Source: Methyloversatilis universalis EHg5 (lineage in GTDB: Bacteria > Pseudomonadota > Gammaproteobacteria > Burkholderiales > Rhodocyclaceae). From it: a DNA stretch of 64,000 nt. Both the position numbers and the translations under genes were made by a program. The stretch lies in contig NZ_KB900539.1 in NCBI RefSeq assembly GCF_000378945.1, positions 3,484,122 through 3,548,121 on the forward strand, written 5' to 3'. How positions within the stretch are numbered: the stretch's first letter is position 1; each line of letters begins with the position of its first letter. The notes below the pieces were generated by a model. It worked only from the letters and a program-made list of their open reading frames with translations, was not told the DNA's origin and made no database searches. This document shows positions 9,397 to 19,025 of this stretch, piece by piece.

Positions 9397-10521
9397 TCAA
9401 TGCCGCCCGGTCAGGTCAAGATAGGTGTCGCGATAGGCCGCAACCATCGCTTCGATGCTAAAGGAGGCCTCGATTTTTTGCCGTGAAGCACTACCGTGAC
9501 CGTCCCGCAACGCGGCATCGGATGCGTACTGCTGCACATGTGAAGACAGTGCCACCACGTCGCCCGGCGTGAACAGACGACCGTTCACACGGTCTTCCAC
9601 CAGCTCCGGCGTGCCACCGACCGCGGTCGCGACGATGGGCAGCCCGCAGGACATGGCTTCGAGGATGGTGTTCGATATGCCCTCGCCCAGTGACGGCAGC
9701 ACGAACAGATCGAAGGTGCGCATCAGGTCCGGAATGTCCTTGCGCTCACCGGTCAGCCAGGCACGATCCGAGACGCCGGCCTCGTCGAGCAGGCGCTGGC
9801 ACTCGGCACGCATGCCACCGTCGCCGACGATGACCAGCCGCAGCCGCGCTCCGCCCGGCTGCAGGGCGGCGTCGATGAAGGCGCGCACCAGGGTCGGATA
9901 GTCTTTCACGCCCACCATGCGACCCACGCTGCCGACCACGAAACAGTTGTCGCGAAAGCGCTCGGGCAGCAGTTCGCGCCGCGCATCGACAGGCGGGTGG
10001 AAGCGCTGCTTGTCCACACCGTTGTAGATCTGACGGATGCGCCCGGGCTCGACGCCGATGGCAGCTGACAGCCAGTGCTGCAGATCGCGGCTCACTGTCA
10101 GATAGCGGTGGACGAAGGGCCGCACCATGCGGCGCAGGCGGTTGTAGCGGCCGTTGCTGCCGTCAAGATCGAACACGTCGCGACCGTGCTCGCCGTGCAC
10201 CCGCGCGGGCACGCCGGCCAGCCAGCCGACGATGACCGCCTCCAACGCCGACAGGTTGCGCGTGTGCAGCACGTCCGGACGCAGCGCACGCAGCATGCGC
10301 CAGAGCCGGAAGTAGTGGGCCGGGTCCTTGCCCGGCCGCTTCTTCACGTCGTGAAAGGTGACCCTTCCCGCACGGATGCGTTCGACGAAATGCGAATGCC
10401 CCTGCAGACAGACCACGTGGTGGTCGAACTCGCCCTGCGGAAAATTGTTGAACAGGTTCACCATGCCGTTCTCGATACCACCGGTGCCGAAATGGTGGAT
10501 CACATGGACCACCTTCTTCAT
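9397..10521 (-). CDS. PEP-CTERM/EpsH1-associated sugar transferase Stp2
   Basis: A 374-residue GT4 glycosyltransferase. The start (MKKVVHVIHHFGTGGIENG) and LHTRNLSALEA are characteristic of the Stp2 family found beside exosortase A. The donor domain has VGSVGRMVGVKDYPTLV and LPSLGEGISNTILEAMSCG with the E-x7-E pair. The ATG at 10521 overlaps the exosortase stop by 4 bp, which argues against the longer in-frame start. It would add a sugar during assembly of the repeat unit in the cytoplasm. Confidence 0.9.
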   Translation of the reverse strand: MKKVVHVIHHFGTGGIENGMVNLFNNFPQGEFDHHVVCLQGHSHFVERIRAGRVTFHDVKKRPGKDPAHYFRLWRMLRALRPDVLHTRNLSALEAVIVGWLAGVPARVHGEHGRDVFDLDGSNGRYNRLRRMVRPFVHRYLTVSRDLQHWLSAAIGVEPGRIRQIYNGVDKQRFHPPVDARRELLPERFRDNCFVVGSVGRMVGVKDYPTLVRAFIDAALQPGGARLRLVIVGDGGMRAECQRLLDEAGVSDRAWLTGERKDIPDLMRTFDLFVLPSLGEGISNTILEAMSCGLPIVATAVGGTPELVEDRVNGRLFTPGDVVALSSHVQQYASDAALRDGHGSASRQKIEASFSIEAMVAAYRDTYLDLTGRH

Positions 10522-12056
10522 GGCTGCATGGCCTGCCGCAGTTGCGCATCGAGTGCGTTCGAAAAAGCCTGCAGACGCGCACGCGCAGCCGGGTCCTCTC
10601 CCTGCTGCGGCGTCCACAGCACCACCGCGTAACCGCTGTCTTCACCGTCGAGCAGCTGCGAACGTGCGAACAGCAGCTTTGCACGCACGCTGCTGACGGT
10701 GGGCACGGTGCCGACCACGAACCAGTCATGAATGAGCAGCCGCAGCGACGACGAGCGCAGTCGCGTTTCGCGCACCGGGTGCTGCGCCATGCCGACCACC
10801 TGCTCGCCGACGTTGGACCACACCTCGTGCTCCTGCTCGATCATGAAGTTGCGGGAATTGATCAGTTCGGCGTCCTGCCGCTGGCGCCCGTACCAGGCCA
10901 GATGCACGACCACGATTTCGTCACCGCGCCGGTACTGCAGCGTGGCCTGGCGGTCCGGGTTCTGGAAGGTCGGCCGCCAGTCGCTCAGCGTCACCGCATC
11001 GTCGCGCTGCCAGCCGCCCTCCAGCATGGCAGGCAGCGCGAGCGCCGGCTGCGGCGGCAGCGGCCGCTGCGCCAGGTGCGCGGCGTACAGCAGCGGCAGT
11101 CCGAGCAGGCCGGCCGCCAGCAGCCCGGTCACCAGCAGGCGCGACCGCGACAGCGTACGCGACGTGCCGGCGCCGTCCGCAGGGACGACATCCGGCGCTT
11201 CGTTTTCCTGCCAGAAGGAGCCGACCCAGAACAGCAGCAGCATGATGATGCCGAAGAACACCCAGCCGTAGATGATGTGATCGACGCCGGTGGCGAGCTT
11301 CATGTCCGAGTAGTGCGCCAGCAGCACGATCATCAGCGCGCGGAAACCGTTGGCCACCACCGGCACCGCGACCGATGCGACGATGAAGGCCGCACGCCGC
11401 CACAGCGAGCGGTAGCTCAGATAGGCGTAGAGAGCGCCGACGGTGAGCGATGCAATCAGGTAGCGCAGGCCGCTGCAGGCTTCGATCACCGACCAGCTGC
11501 CGGACGGCAGTTCGAAGAAGGTGCCTTCGCGATAGACCGGGAAACCCAGCAACTGCAGCGATGCCACCGTGAAGTCAGCGGTGTAGTTCATCAGCGGCAG
11601 CATCAGGTTCTCGCCCATCGGCACGCCGAGGAAGAGGAAGGCCAGCGGATAGGCGATCACCCACGCAATGCGCCAGCCCAGCACCGCCACCACCAGGGAC
11701 GGAATCGCCGCCACGAAAGCGAGCTGGCGGACCACCTGCACGCCGGCCATGTCGGCCACCAGCCAGCCGGCCAGCGACAGCGCCAGCGCCAGCAGCCCGA
11801 GCACGCTGGGCCGTGGCCGATGCGCGGTCAGCGCGCTGCGCTTGCGCCACACCAGCCACAGGAAGATGGGCGGCACGATGAGGCCATGGGCAAAGGTTTC
11901 GGAGCGCCACCAGATGCCGGCCATCGACATCGCGGTATCACGGTAGAGCCACAGCAGCAGCACGAACAGCAGCAGGAAGGCGGCGCCGGCGACACGCCAG
12001 GCGGCAGCGTTCGGTCGCTGCTCAGCCACGGGCATGGAGGAGGTCGGGGTGTACAT
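10518..12056 (-). CDS. xrtA: Exosortase A with C-terminal EpsI domain
   Basis: A 512-residue inner-membrane protein. Residues about 20-285 form the exosortase core with roughly eight membrane helices and the catalytic triad of the family: Cys194 in IEACSGLRY, Arg239 in NGFRALMI and His260 in GVDHIIYGW. Residues about 310-512 form a periplasmic EpsI-type domain, a fusion usual in XrtA. The enzyme is predicted to cut PEP-CTERM proteins at their sorting signal and transfer them to an anchor or glycan. The start is taken as the ATG at 12056 with GTGGAA upstream; a GTG at 12071 and an ATG at 12035 are alternatives. It overlaps the stp1 3' end by 35 bp. A likely substrate is encoded at 27069-28109. 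Confidence 0.95.
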   Translation of the reverse strand: MYTPTSSMPVAEQRPNAAAWRVAGAAFLLLFVLLLWLYRDTAMSMAGIWWRSETFAHGLIVPPIFLWLVWRKRSALTAHRPRPSVLGLLALALSLAGWLVADMAGVQVVRQLAFVAAIPSLVVAVLGWRIAWVIAYPLAFLFLGVPMGENLMLPLMNYTADFTVASLQLLGFPVYREGTFFELPSGSWSVIEACSGLRYLIASLTVGALYAYLSYRSLWRRAAFIVASVAVPVVANGFRALMIVLLAHYSDMKLATGVDHIIYGWVFFGIIMLLLFWVGSFWQENEAPDVVPADGAGTSRTLSRSRLLVTGLLAAGLLGLPLLYAAHLAQRPLPPQPALALPAMLEGGWQRDDAVTLSDWRPTFQNPDRQATLQYRRGDEIVVVHLAWYGRQRQDAELINSRNFMIEQEHEVWSNVGEQVVGMAQHPVRETRLRSSSLRLLIHDWFVVGTVPTVSSVRAKLLFARSQLLDGEDSGYAVVLWTPQQGEDPAARARLQAFSNALDAQLRQAMQP

Positions 12057-13284
12057 CGTCGGTCGTTCCACGTTCGGTAGTCGGTTTCACCGGCGTGCCC
12101 AGCCAGGCATCGATGCCGGCCAGCGCGGCGTCCCAGCGATAGGTCCGTTCGATGCGCGCGCGCGCCGCGCGGCCCGCTTCGTCGGCGATCGCACGGTCAA
12201 ACAGGCGCAGCACCTCGCGGGTATAGCCCTGCGCGTCGCCCGCGGTGAAGAATTCACGGCCCGGCTCGGCATCGAGGCTGGCCGCCAGGGTGTCCCACAC
12301 CACCACCGGCCGGGCCATCGCCATCGCTTCGAGCACCTTGTTCTGGATGCCGCGGGCCACCCGCAGCGGCGCCACCGCACAGGCGGCATGCGCCACCCAG
12401 GGCCGCACGTCGTCCACCCGGCCGGTCACGGTGACCCAGCCGAGCTCTTCCAGCTCGCGCACTGCCGGCGCCGGATTCATGCCCACCACATAGAAGCGGG
12501 CAGCCGGTTCGACTGCCCGGATGAGGGGCATCACCTCGTGGGCGAACCAGCAGGCGGCGTCGACGTTGGGCCAGTAATCCATCGCGCCGGTGAACACCAC
12601 CGGCCGCACGTCAGGCCCGTAGGGCGACACGCCAGCCTGCGACGGGTCGAAGAAAGCGGTATCCACGCCATTGGGCACCGCGCTGACCCGGCCCTTCTGG
12701 GCCGGCGCCAGCGCATCAAACAGGGCCACTTCGGCCGGCGTCACCAGATAGGCGGCGTCGGCCGCGGCCACCGCCTGCGCCTCGAAATCGAGCAGCGTGC
12801 GCGCCTCGCGCCGGTACAGCCAGGACATCGGCCAGCGATGGCGCGGCGCGTACTCGGACCACTTGGCCGAATCGACATCGACCAGATCGACCACGCGGCG
12901 TACCTGCGGATGGCGGTCGAGATACTGCGCCATGGTGGAACAGAACACGACCGCGCGCGTGATGCGGTGACGGGCAATGGTGTCATCGACCCAGCGCTGC
13001 ATCGCCGCCGAACGGTAGTAGGCCACGCTCAGCGCCTCGCCGGTGGCCAGCGCGCGCAGCGACCACAGCTTGCGGCTGCGCGGCGCGATTACCTCGGTGT
13101 GCAGCTGCGCGCACTGTGCCGCCAGCGTCGGCACATGAGGCAGGTCGGCCGCATCGTCGACGAAGGTGCCGACGTGCAGCGCATGCGTACGCGCCAGATG
13201 CTTCAGCAGGTGATAGGAACGGATCTTGTCGCCCTTGTTGGGCGGAAACGGCAGGCGATGCGCGAGGAAGAGCAGCGGCTCCAC
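12022..13284 (-). CDS. PEP-CTERM/EpsH1-associated sugar transferase Stp1
   Basis: A 420-residue GT4 enzyme with the hallmark N-terminus LFLAHRLPFPPNKGDKIRSY of the Stp1 family, which is restricted to exosortase A loci. The donor domain carries FTGAMDYWPNVDAA and RGIQNKVLEAMAMARPVV. The start codon is GTG at 13284, giving MEPLLFLAHR; it lies 4 bp after the FemAB-like gene. It probably catalyses an early sugar addition in the exopolysaccharide repeat. Its 3' end overlaps xrtA. Confidence 0.92.
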   Translation of the reverse strand: MEPLLFLAHRLPFPPNKGDKIRSYHLLKHLARTHALHVGTFVDDAADLPHVPTLAAQCAQLHTEVIAPRSRKLWSLRALATGEALSVAYYRSAAMQRWVDDTIARHRITRAVVFCSTMAQYLDRHPQVRRVVDLVDVDSAKWSEYAPRHRWPMSWLYRREARTLLDFEAQAVAAADAAYLVTPAEVALFDALAPAQKGRVSAVPNGVDTAFFDPSQAGVSPYGPDVRPVVFTGAMDYWPNVDAACWFAHEVMPLIRAVEPAARFYVVGMNPAPAVRELEELGWVTVTGRVDDVRPWVAHAACAVAPLRVARGIQNKVLEAMAMARPVVVWDTLAASLDAEPGREFFTAGDAQGYTREVLRLFDRAIADEAGRAARARIERTYRWDAALAGIDAWLGTPVKPTTERGTTDDVHPDLLHARG

Positions 13285-13288
13285 GCGC

Positions 13289-14323
13289 TCAGCCCAGGTT
13301 GCGGACGATGAAAGGCCCGATCGTGTTGGCGAGCGCGCGCGGCATGCGGCGCCAGGTTTCGATCATGAGCTTGTATTTCGGGTTCGACGGGTTGTTGCGC
13401 GGCAGGCTGTCGCGCTTGTACAGGCAGTACTCGTAGTGCAGCGGTGCCGGCTCGAAACCCCAGTTCTTCTTGAACGAATAGGAGCCGGTGCCCTGCTTGC
13501 TGCGGCCGTAGTCGAACACGCGGATGCCACGCTCGCAGGCGTGACGCATCAACTCCCAGTACTTGAAGTCGTTCGCCGCGAAGTCGCGGGCCGCGACCGC
13601 ATCGCCGGCGTAATAGGGCAGGATTTCGTCGCGGAAGTAGAAGCTCATGACGGTGCTGAGCAGCGCGCCGTCCGGGCCTTCGACCGTCATGACCGAACAG
13701 CGCTCGCCGAAGGTGGCGCGCAGCGCGTCAAAGTAGCGACGCGACAGCGCCGGCGTGCCGTGGCGATGCACGTTGTCGGAATACAGTTCGAAGAAACGCG
13801 CGTTGTCGGCATCGAAGGTCGCCTTCAGGCCGTTGCCGATGCCCTTGCGCACCATCGCGCGCTGTTTGCGCGGAATGGCCTTCATGTTCTCTTCAACGTC
13901 CGGCGACAGCACCTTGCGGAAGGTGACGTACAAGTCTTCGGTCGGCCAGTCGGTACGGCGCGCAGCCACGTTGCGGAACTCGAGATGCGCCACGCCCAGC
14001 GACTGCGCGATGCGCTGCGCTTCGGCTTCAAGCGCCTGCGCGGCCGCTTCGTCCTCGGCGGCGACACCGGCGTACACCGCAAACGGCAGCGATACCAGCG
14101 AGTGGCCGAACAGCCGGCTTTTCACTTCGGCCAGCGGCAGCACGCCGCAGATGCGGCCGCCCCGCTCCGCGAGCAGGTAATGAGTGCGATGGCGGAACAC
14201 GTCGCGCATCAGGTCGCGCCACTCGAACAGATGGAAGAAGGTCGCCGGCGGGCAGCTGTCGACGAAGGCGTTCCAGCTGGCGCGGTCAGCGTCAGTGGCC
14301 GCACGCACGGTAACCGCAGTCAC
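13289..14323 (-). CDS. FemAB-like XrtA/PEP-CTERM-associated protein
   Basis: A 344-residue protein with two GNAT-like lobes, as in FemA/FemX peptidyltransferases, matching the FemAB-related family of PEP-CTERM loci. Characteristic stretches are FFHLFEWRDLMRDVF in the N-terminal lobe and FDYGRSKQGTGSYSFKKNWG in the C-terminal lobe. Such proteins may attach an amino acid to a sugar amine or lipid. The GTG at 14323 was chosen because the sequence GAGGCGGA, overlapping the upstream TGA, is a good ribosome-binding site at the right distance; a GTG at 14344 would overlap the deacetylase by 11 bp. The substrate is unknown. Confidence 0.88.
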   Translation of the reverse strand: MTAVTVRAATDADRASWNAFVDSCPPATFFHLFEWRDLMRDVFRHRTHYLLAERGGRICGVLPLAEVKSRLFGHSLVSLPFAVYAGVAAEDEAAAQALEAEAQRIAQSLGVAHLEFRNVAARRTDWPTEDLYVTFRKVLSPDVEENMKAIPRKQRAMVRKGIGNGLKATFDADNARFFELYSDNVHRHGTPALSRRYFDALRATFGERCSVMTVEGPDGALLSTVMSFYFRDEILPYYAGDAVAARDFAANDFKYWELMRHACERGIRVFDYGRSKQGTGSYSFKKNWGFEPAPLHYEYCLYKRDSLPRNNPSNPKYKLMIETWRRMPRALANTIGPFIVRNLG

Positions 14324-14333
14324 GAATTCCGCC

Positions 14334-15188
14334 TCAGGCCGCACGGGCGATCTCCGGGAACACTTCGTCCATACGGCCCCAGCGGAAATCGCGCATCAGG
14401 CGCGCCAGCCGGCCTTCGGTACGGTGCAGGTTGATGTAGTGGCGGAAGCGCGACTTCGGGTCCACACCGGGCACGCGCGGCTGATCGGCATCGATCTCCC
14501 ACGGATGGCAGTAGAACATCGCCGGCTTGCGATCGCGCTTGTTCACCTGGCTCAGCAGCCAGCGCGAGGTGGCGTAGGGCAGCAGCCGGAAGTAACCGCC
14601 GCCGCCGGCGGGCAGATTGCGGCTGCCAACGCGCACGGTGGTGACCGGCACTTCCATCAGGCCATCGCGCGACGCAAACGGAAAGCGCGGCGCGTCCGGC
14701 ATGCCGTAATGGTCGTGCTTGACCGGATAGATGCTTGAGCTGTAGCGATAGCCCGCCTGCGCCACGCAGTCGAGCGCCCACGGATTGGTGTGGCCGATCG
14801 AGAAGCTGGGCGCGCGGTAGCCGCGCACCTCGACCCCGACGATGTCTTCCAGCACTTTCTTGGCGCGCGTAATGTCGTCGAGGAACTCGGCCGGCGTCTG
14901 GTCGGTGGCGCGCAGATGGGCAGTGCCGTGACTGGCGATTTCATGGCCGGCGGCGGCGATGCGGCGCACCATGCCCGGATGGCGCTCCGCGATCCAGCCC
15001 AGCGTGAAGAAGGTGGCGCGATTGCCGCTGCCCGCCAGCAGACCGAGGATGCGGTCGACATTACGCTCGACCCGGCATTCGATCGAATCCCAGCGGCTGC
15101 GCTCGATATAGGGCGCCAGCGCGGACACCTGAAAATAGTCTTCGACGTCGACGGTGAAGGCGTTGCGGATATCGGCCGGTGCATTCAT
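14334..15188 (-). CDS. XrtA-associated polysaccharide deacetylase
   Basis: A 284-residue NodB-fold deacetylase with a C-terminal DUF3473-type extension, the form seen in exosortase A loci. Motif 1 (FTVDVEDYF, metal and catalytic Asp14/Asp17), the metal-binding HEIASHGTAH and RGYRAPSFS are intact, so it should remove N-acetyl groups from hexosamine residues of the polymer. The ATG at 15188 lies 1 bp after the wecB stop; longer forms run into wecB. No signal peptide is visible, so it may act on cytoplasmic lipid-linked precursors. Confidence 0.92.
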   Translation of the reverse strand: MNAPADIRNAFTVDVEDYFQVSALAPYIERSRWDSIECRVERNVDRILGLLAGSGNRATFFTLGWIAERHPGMVRRIAAAGHEIASHGTAHLRATDQTPAEFLDDITRAKKVLEDIVGVEVRGYRAPSFSIGHTNPWALDCVAQAGYRYSSSIYPVKHDHYGMPDAPRFPFASRDGLMEVPVTTVRVGSRNLPAGGGGYFRLLPYATSRWLLSQVNKRDRKPAMFYCHPWEIDADQPRVPGVDPKSRFRHYINLHRTEGRLARLMRDFRWGRMDEVFPEIARAA

Positions 15189-15189
15189 G

Positions 15190-16335
15190 TCAGGCACTCC
15201 GTTGCAGCAGCCAGCCCTGCAGGTCGGCCGCGATGCGCTCGGCGGCGCGGCCGTCCCAGTACTCCGGTACACGGCCACGCTTGCCACCGGTGGCCAGGAT
15301 GTCGTCCAGGCTGCGGGCGAACAGCGCGTCGTCGATGCCGATCACGGTATTGGTGCCCTGCTCCACCGTGATCGGGCGTTCGGTGTTTTCACGCAGCGTC
15401 AGGCAGGGCACCGACAGTGCGGTGGTTTCTTCCTGCAGACCGCCGGAGTCGGTGATCATGACCGTGGCAGCGCTCATCAACCCCAGCATTTCGAGATAGC
15501 CCAGCGGCGGCAGCAGCGCAATGCGCGGATTGTCCAGCAGCGCGCCCAGGCCGAATTTTTCCAGATTGCCGCGGGTGCGCGGATGAATGGCAAACACCAG
15601 CGGGAGGCGTTCAGCCGCCCGTGTCAGCATGGCGGCCAGACGTTTCAGCTGTTCGGGGTCATCCACATTGCTCGGCCGGTGCAGCGTCACCACGCCGTAG
15701 CGCCCCTCCGCGATCAGGGCCGGGTCGATGCCGTGATCGGCCAGCGTCTTCGCCGACGGTACCGCCAGCGGCTGGCTGGACAGCAGCGAATCGATCATCA
15801 CGTTGCCGGCGAAATGCACCCAGTCCGGTGCCACGCCTTCACTCACCAGATTGTCGAGCGCGCTGCGCTCGGTGGTGTAGAGACGGTCGGAAATGCGGTC
15901 GACCAGGATGCGGTTGATCTCTTCCGGCATCGCGCGATCGCCGCTGCGCAGGCCGGCTTCGACATGCACCACCGGCACGTGCTTTTTCACCGCCACCAGC
16001 GCGCAGGCCAGCGTGGAATTCACGTCGCCCACCACCAGCACGCAGGACGGCCTGAGCTCGTCGACCAGCGGCTCGAAGCGCTTCATGATTTCGGCGGTCT
16101 GCACCGCATGGGTGCCGGAGCCGACTTCGAGGTTGTGATGCGGCGTCGGCAGCCGCAGGCCGCTGAACAGACGCTCGTTCATCGCGTGGTCGTAGTGCTG
16201 GCCGGTATGCACCAGCACCCACGGTATCGCCGGCACATGCTGATCAAAGGCACGCAGGATGGGCGCCATCTTCATGTAGTTGGGGCGGGCGCCGACCACG
16301 CACAGCACCGGTGCCGTCACGCGCTTGTCACTCAT
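15190..16335 (-). CDS. wecB: UDP-N-acetylglucosamine 2-epimerase (non-hydrolysing)
   Basis: A 381-residue GT-B-fold epimerase that interconverts UDP-GlcNAc and UDP-ManNAc, supplying an activated hexosamine for the exopolysaccharide. CVVGARPNYMKMAPIL at the N-terminus, HTGQHYD, VVGDVNSTLA, HVEAGLRSGDRAMPEEINR and the ITDSGGLQEE phosphate-binding region are all as in WecB/MnaA. The length is normal. Its ATG overlaps the ATPase stop by 4 bp. A ManNAc- or ManNAcA-containing polymer is therefore plausible; no dehydrogenase for ManNAcA is present in the window. Confidence 0.95.
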   Translation of the reverse strand: MSDKRVTAPVLCVVGARPNYMKMAPILRAFDQHVPAIPWVLVHTGQHYDHAMNERLFSGLRLPTPHHNLEVGSGTHAVQTAEIMKRFEPLVDELRPSCVLVVGDVNSTLACALVAVKKHVPVVHVEAGLRSGDRAMPEEINRILVDRISDRLYTTERSALDNLVSEGVAPDWVHFAGNVMIDSLLSSQPLAVPSAKTLADHGIDPALIAEGRYGVVTLHRPSNVDDPEQLKRLAAMLTRAAERLPLVFAIHPRTRGNLEKFGLGALLDNPRIALLPPLGYLEMLGLMSAATVMITDSGGLQEETTALSVPCLTLRENTERPITVEQGTNTVIGIDDALFARSLDDILATGGKRGRVPEYWDGRAAERIAADLQGWLLQRSA

Positions 16336-17447
16336 TCCTGATCCTTGTCCGCAGGTTCGGTGGACCGCTCGGCAATCTCGTACAGCAGCGCCATGGTCTG
16401 TTCCAGCGTGCGCTCCATCCGCGACAGGCGTTCTTCCAGATTGCCGGCCTGGTAGGCATTCACGTAGTCGCGTACCCGCTGTGCCGAATCCGCGTCCAGC
16501 TTGAACTGGGACAGATCCATGTCGAACAGCGGGGGCGCGGCGAACAGGCCGCTGCCGTTGAACGCGGCAAGACCCGCGGCACCCGGCATCGGTCCATCCG
16601 GTCGCTTGGCTGCAGCGGCCGCGGCGGCCGCCTCTCCGGCTTCATCGCGGATTTCGCTGACCACACCCGCCACGTCCTGCGCGGTAAAGGCGGTCGCGCC
16701 ACTCAGGAAGCCGGCCAGCAGCAGACGGTCGCACAGCGTGTTGATGCGGCGCGGTACACCGTCGGTGGCTTTGAAGATCGCTTCGTGCGCACCGGTTTCG
16801 AACGACGGCTTGCCGCGCCAGCCCACGTGCTTGAGCCGGTGTTCGATATAGGCCTCGGTTTCTGCCGAATCCATCGGCCCGAGGTGGTAGGACGCGATCA
16901 CCCGCTGGCGCAGCTGCTCCATGTGCGGGCTCTGCATGGTTTCGCGGAATTCAGGCTGCCCGACCAGGAAGCTCTGCAGCAGCGCATGCTCGCCGAGCTG
17001 GAAGTTGGACAGCATGCGCAGTTCCTCGACCGCACGCGGCGTCAGGTTCTGCGCCTCGTCGACGATGAGGAGCGCACGCTTGCCGGCCGCGGTCAGCGAC
17101 AGCAGGAACATTTCGATCGACAGCAGCAGGTCAGCCTTCTTCAGCTGCTTGTTGGGCAGACCGAAGGCGGCAGCCACCAGTCGCAGCGTGTCCTCGGCGT
17201 CGAGGTGGGTGCTCACCAGCTGGGCGGCCACCACCTTCTTCGCATCGAGCTTCTGCAGCAGGCTGCGCACCAGCGTGGTCTTGCCGGCACCGATTTCTCC
17301 GGTGATGACGATGAAGCCTTCGCTCTGGTGCAGGCCGTATTCGAGATAGGCCAGCGCGCGGCGATGGCCCTTGCTGCCGAAGAAGAAGGACGGATCGGGA
17401 TTGAGCTGGAAGGGCTTGCCGGAAAGACCGTAGAACGACTCGTACAT
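16332..17447 (-). CDS. XrtA-associated ExeA-like ATPase
   Basis: A 371-residue AAA-type ATPase of the ExeA/GspA family found beside exosortase A. It opens MYESFYGLSGKPFQLNPDP, has a Walker A at residues 50-58 (GEIGAGKTT), a Walker B at about 126-134 (ALLIVDEAQ) and a sensor-like QSFLVGQPEFR. The last 70 residues are Ala-rich and then predicted helical. A role in assembling or regulating the secretion complex is usually proposed, but the function is not established. It is 54 bp downstream of the outer-membrane protein gene and overlaps wecB. Confidence 0.9.
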   Translation of the reverse strand: MYESFYGLSGKPFQLNPDPSFFFGSKGHRRALAYLEYGLHQSEGFIVITGEIGAGKTTLVRSLLQKLDAKKVVAAQLVSTHLDAEDTLRLVAAAFGLPNKQLKKADLLLSIEMFLLSLTAAGKRALLIVDEAQNLTPRAVEELRMLSNFQLGEHALLQSFLVGQPEFRETMQSPHMEQLRQRVIASYHLGPMDSAETEAYIEHRLKHVGWRGKPSFETGAHEAIFKATDGVPRRINTLCDRLLLAGFLSGATAFTAQDVAGVVSEIRDEAGEAAAAAAAAKRPDGPMPGAAGLAAFNGSGLFAAPPLFDMDLSQFKLDADSAQRVRDYVNAYQAGNLEERLSRMERTLEQTMALLYEIAERSTEPADKDQE

Positions 17448-17501
17448 TGGGGCGCAGGCGTGGTTGGCGACATCCCCGGCCGGAGACGCAACCGGCCGGA
17501 A

Positions 17502-19025
17502 TCAGTTGAACATTGTCGAGAGCGTCGCAATCACTGCATTCTCGTCCACATCCCCGGCGGTGACTGTGGCACGCGTCATGCGCAGTCCAATCGAACCGGT
17601 GGTGCGCGGACTGAATTGCGTGGACCACGTGGTATTCAGCACATCGCGGTCGGATGACAGCGTCTGGGTGCGCCCATCGGACTTCGAGGTCGTGAACGAC
17701 ACGCTCAGCGAAGACACCGAACCCATACGGTGCGAATAGGTGGCGGTCCACCCGCGCTGGCGGATGACGCGCGAAGCCGCGAAGTCGTCACCGACCGCCG
17801 GCCCGATCGCGCCGATGCCGCCATCGCTTTCGGTCTGGAACACGCTGAGAGAGAGCGTGTTGCGCGGACCGGTACGGGTGGCCGACATCTGCCAGCGGGT
17901 CTGCAGGTACTGGCGGTCGGACAGAATGGGGCTGAGGCCCACCACGTAGCGCGACAGGCCGTTGGCACGCAGATAGGCTTCGATCATCTGCTGACGCAGC
18001 ACCGGATCCGGTTCGCTGGCGAACGGCTCGATCAGCGACAGCGACTGCACCAGATCGGTGGTGCCGGTCGGCGACAGCAGCTGCTCGGCGCGGTTGGTCA
18101 GATTGCGGGAGTACGAGGCGGTGAAGGACGTACGCGGCAACCGGTGCGTCAGATTGACGTTGTTGGTGCGCGCATACGGACGCTGGTCGTAGTCGGCACG
18201 GAAGGTGGTGCGTTCCGACGGATTCCAGCCCATGCCGAGGCCGTAGGTCGACCCGCTGCGCTGGCTGGCGAAATTGGTGTCTTCGTAGCCGTAGCGCACG
18301 GTGAAATCAGCGGTCGCATCCGGGCGGTAGATCAGCGAACCGACAATGCTCTTGCGGTTGACCGATGCGCGGCGATCCGACTCGGTGCGGTTGGACATCA
18401 CGTCCACCTTCCAGCCGAGGCGGGCGGGATAGCTGGTCAGCGAGCCATGGAAGGTTTCGCTGGTCAGCGTATTGGCCGCCAGGCCGGAGGTTTCGCTGCG
18501 CACCATGTTGTAGTTCGAGCGCCAGGTCGCAACATCACTCAGCCTCATCGTGCCCATGAAGGACGGCGTGAACGAGTAGGTACGGGTGCGCGACAGCTGG
18601 TTGGCCGCAAGCGTCGCGTCGGTCGGCACCGCATTGAACACCGACTGGTTGCGCTGCGCCGAAATCGCCCGGGCATCGATGAACATGAAGTCATCGATGA
18701 CTTCGAAACGCCCGCTGCCGTTGAAGTCCTGGGACAGCCGGGAATCGTAGGTATCCTGGGTGTAGTACAGATAACGCGGGGTGTAGGCGGCGTCGAGCGT
18801 CAGACGGGGACTTTTGCGCGTTACCCGCACCGACGGATTGAGTTCGAGCAGCGTGTCGGACGATGGCGCCGTGGGCGAGAAATTGATGTTGTCGCTCGCA
18901 ATCGCCCGGGTGGTGACCCCGGTTTCAACCCGCCATCCCTCGGCCAGCACATCAGCGGGAAATACCCCAGCCGTGCCCGCCATGGCCACGGCCAGCGAAG
19001 TCATCCGTAAGTTCAGCACGCGCAT
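17502..19025 (-). CDS. TIGR03016-type PEP-CTERM-associated outer-membrane protein
   Basis: A 507-residue predicted outer-membrane beta-barrel. Residues 1-28 form a signal peptide (ending VLAEG-like). The rest is a series of amphipathic strands rich in Ser, Thr, Arg and Tyr, and the last residues end in a hydrophobic pattern with terminal Phe-Asn. It matches the hypothetical protein family regularly found between the kinase and the ATPase in exosortase A loci. It may form or line the outer-membrane exit route for the polymer. Its ATG shares one base with the TGA of the kinase gene (TGATG), implying coupled translation. Confidence 0.82.
   Translation of the reverse strand: MRVLNLRMTSLAVAMAGTAGVFPADVLAEGWRVETGVTTRAIASDNINFSPTAPSSDTLLELNPSVRVTRKSPRLTLDAAYTPRYLYYTQDTYDSRLSQDFNGSGRFEVIDDFMFIDARAISAQRNQSVFNAVPTDATLAANQLSRTRTYSFTPSFMGTMRLSDVATWRSNYNMVRSETSGLAANTLTSETFHGSLTSYPARLGWKVDVMSNRTESDRRASVNRKSIVGSLIYRPDATADFTVRYGYEDTNFASQRSGSTYGLGMGWNPSERTTFRADYDQRPYARTNNVNLTHRLPRTSFTASYSRNLTNRAEQLLSPTGTTDLVQSLSLIEPFASEPDPVLRQQMIEAYLRANGLSRYVVGLSPILSDRQYLQTRWQMSATRTGPRNTLSLSVFQTESDGGIGAIGPAVGDDFAASRVIRQRGWTATYSHRMGSVSSLSVSFTTSKSDGRTQTLSSDRDVLNTTWSTQFSPRTTGSIGLRMTRATVTAGDVDENAVIATLSTMFN

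Noticed and set aside
5384-9486. Plus-strand open frames of 710 and 650 codons
   Set aside because: They are antisense to the glycosyltransferase, acyltransferase and amidotransferase genes, which have clear motifs, and their compositions are unlike proteins.
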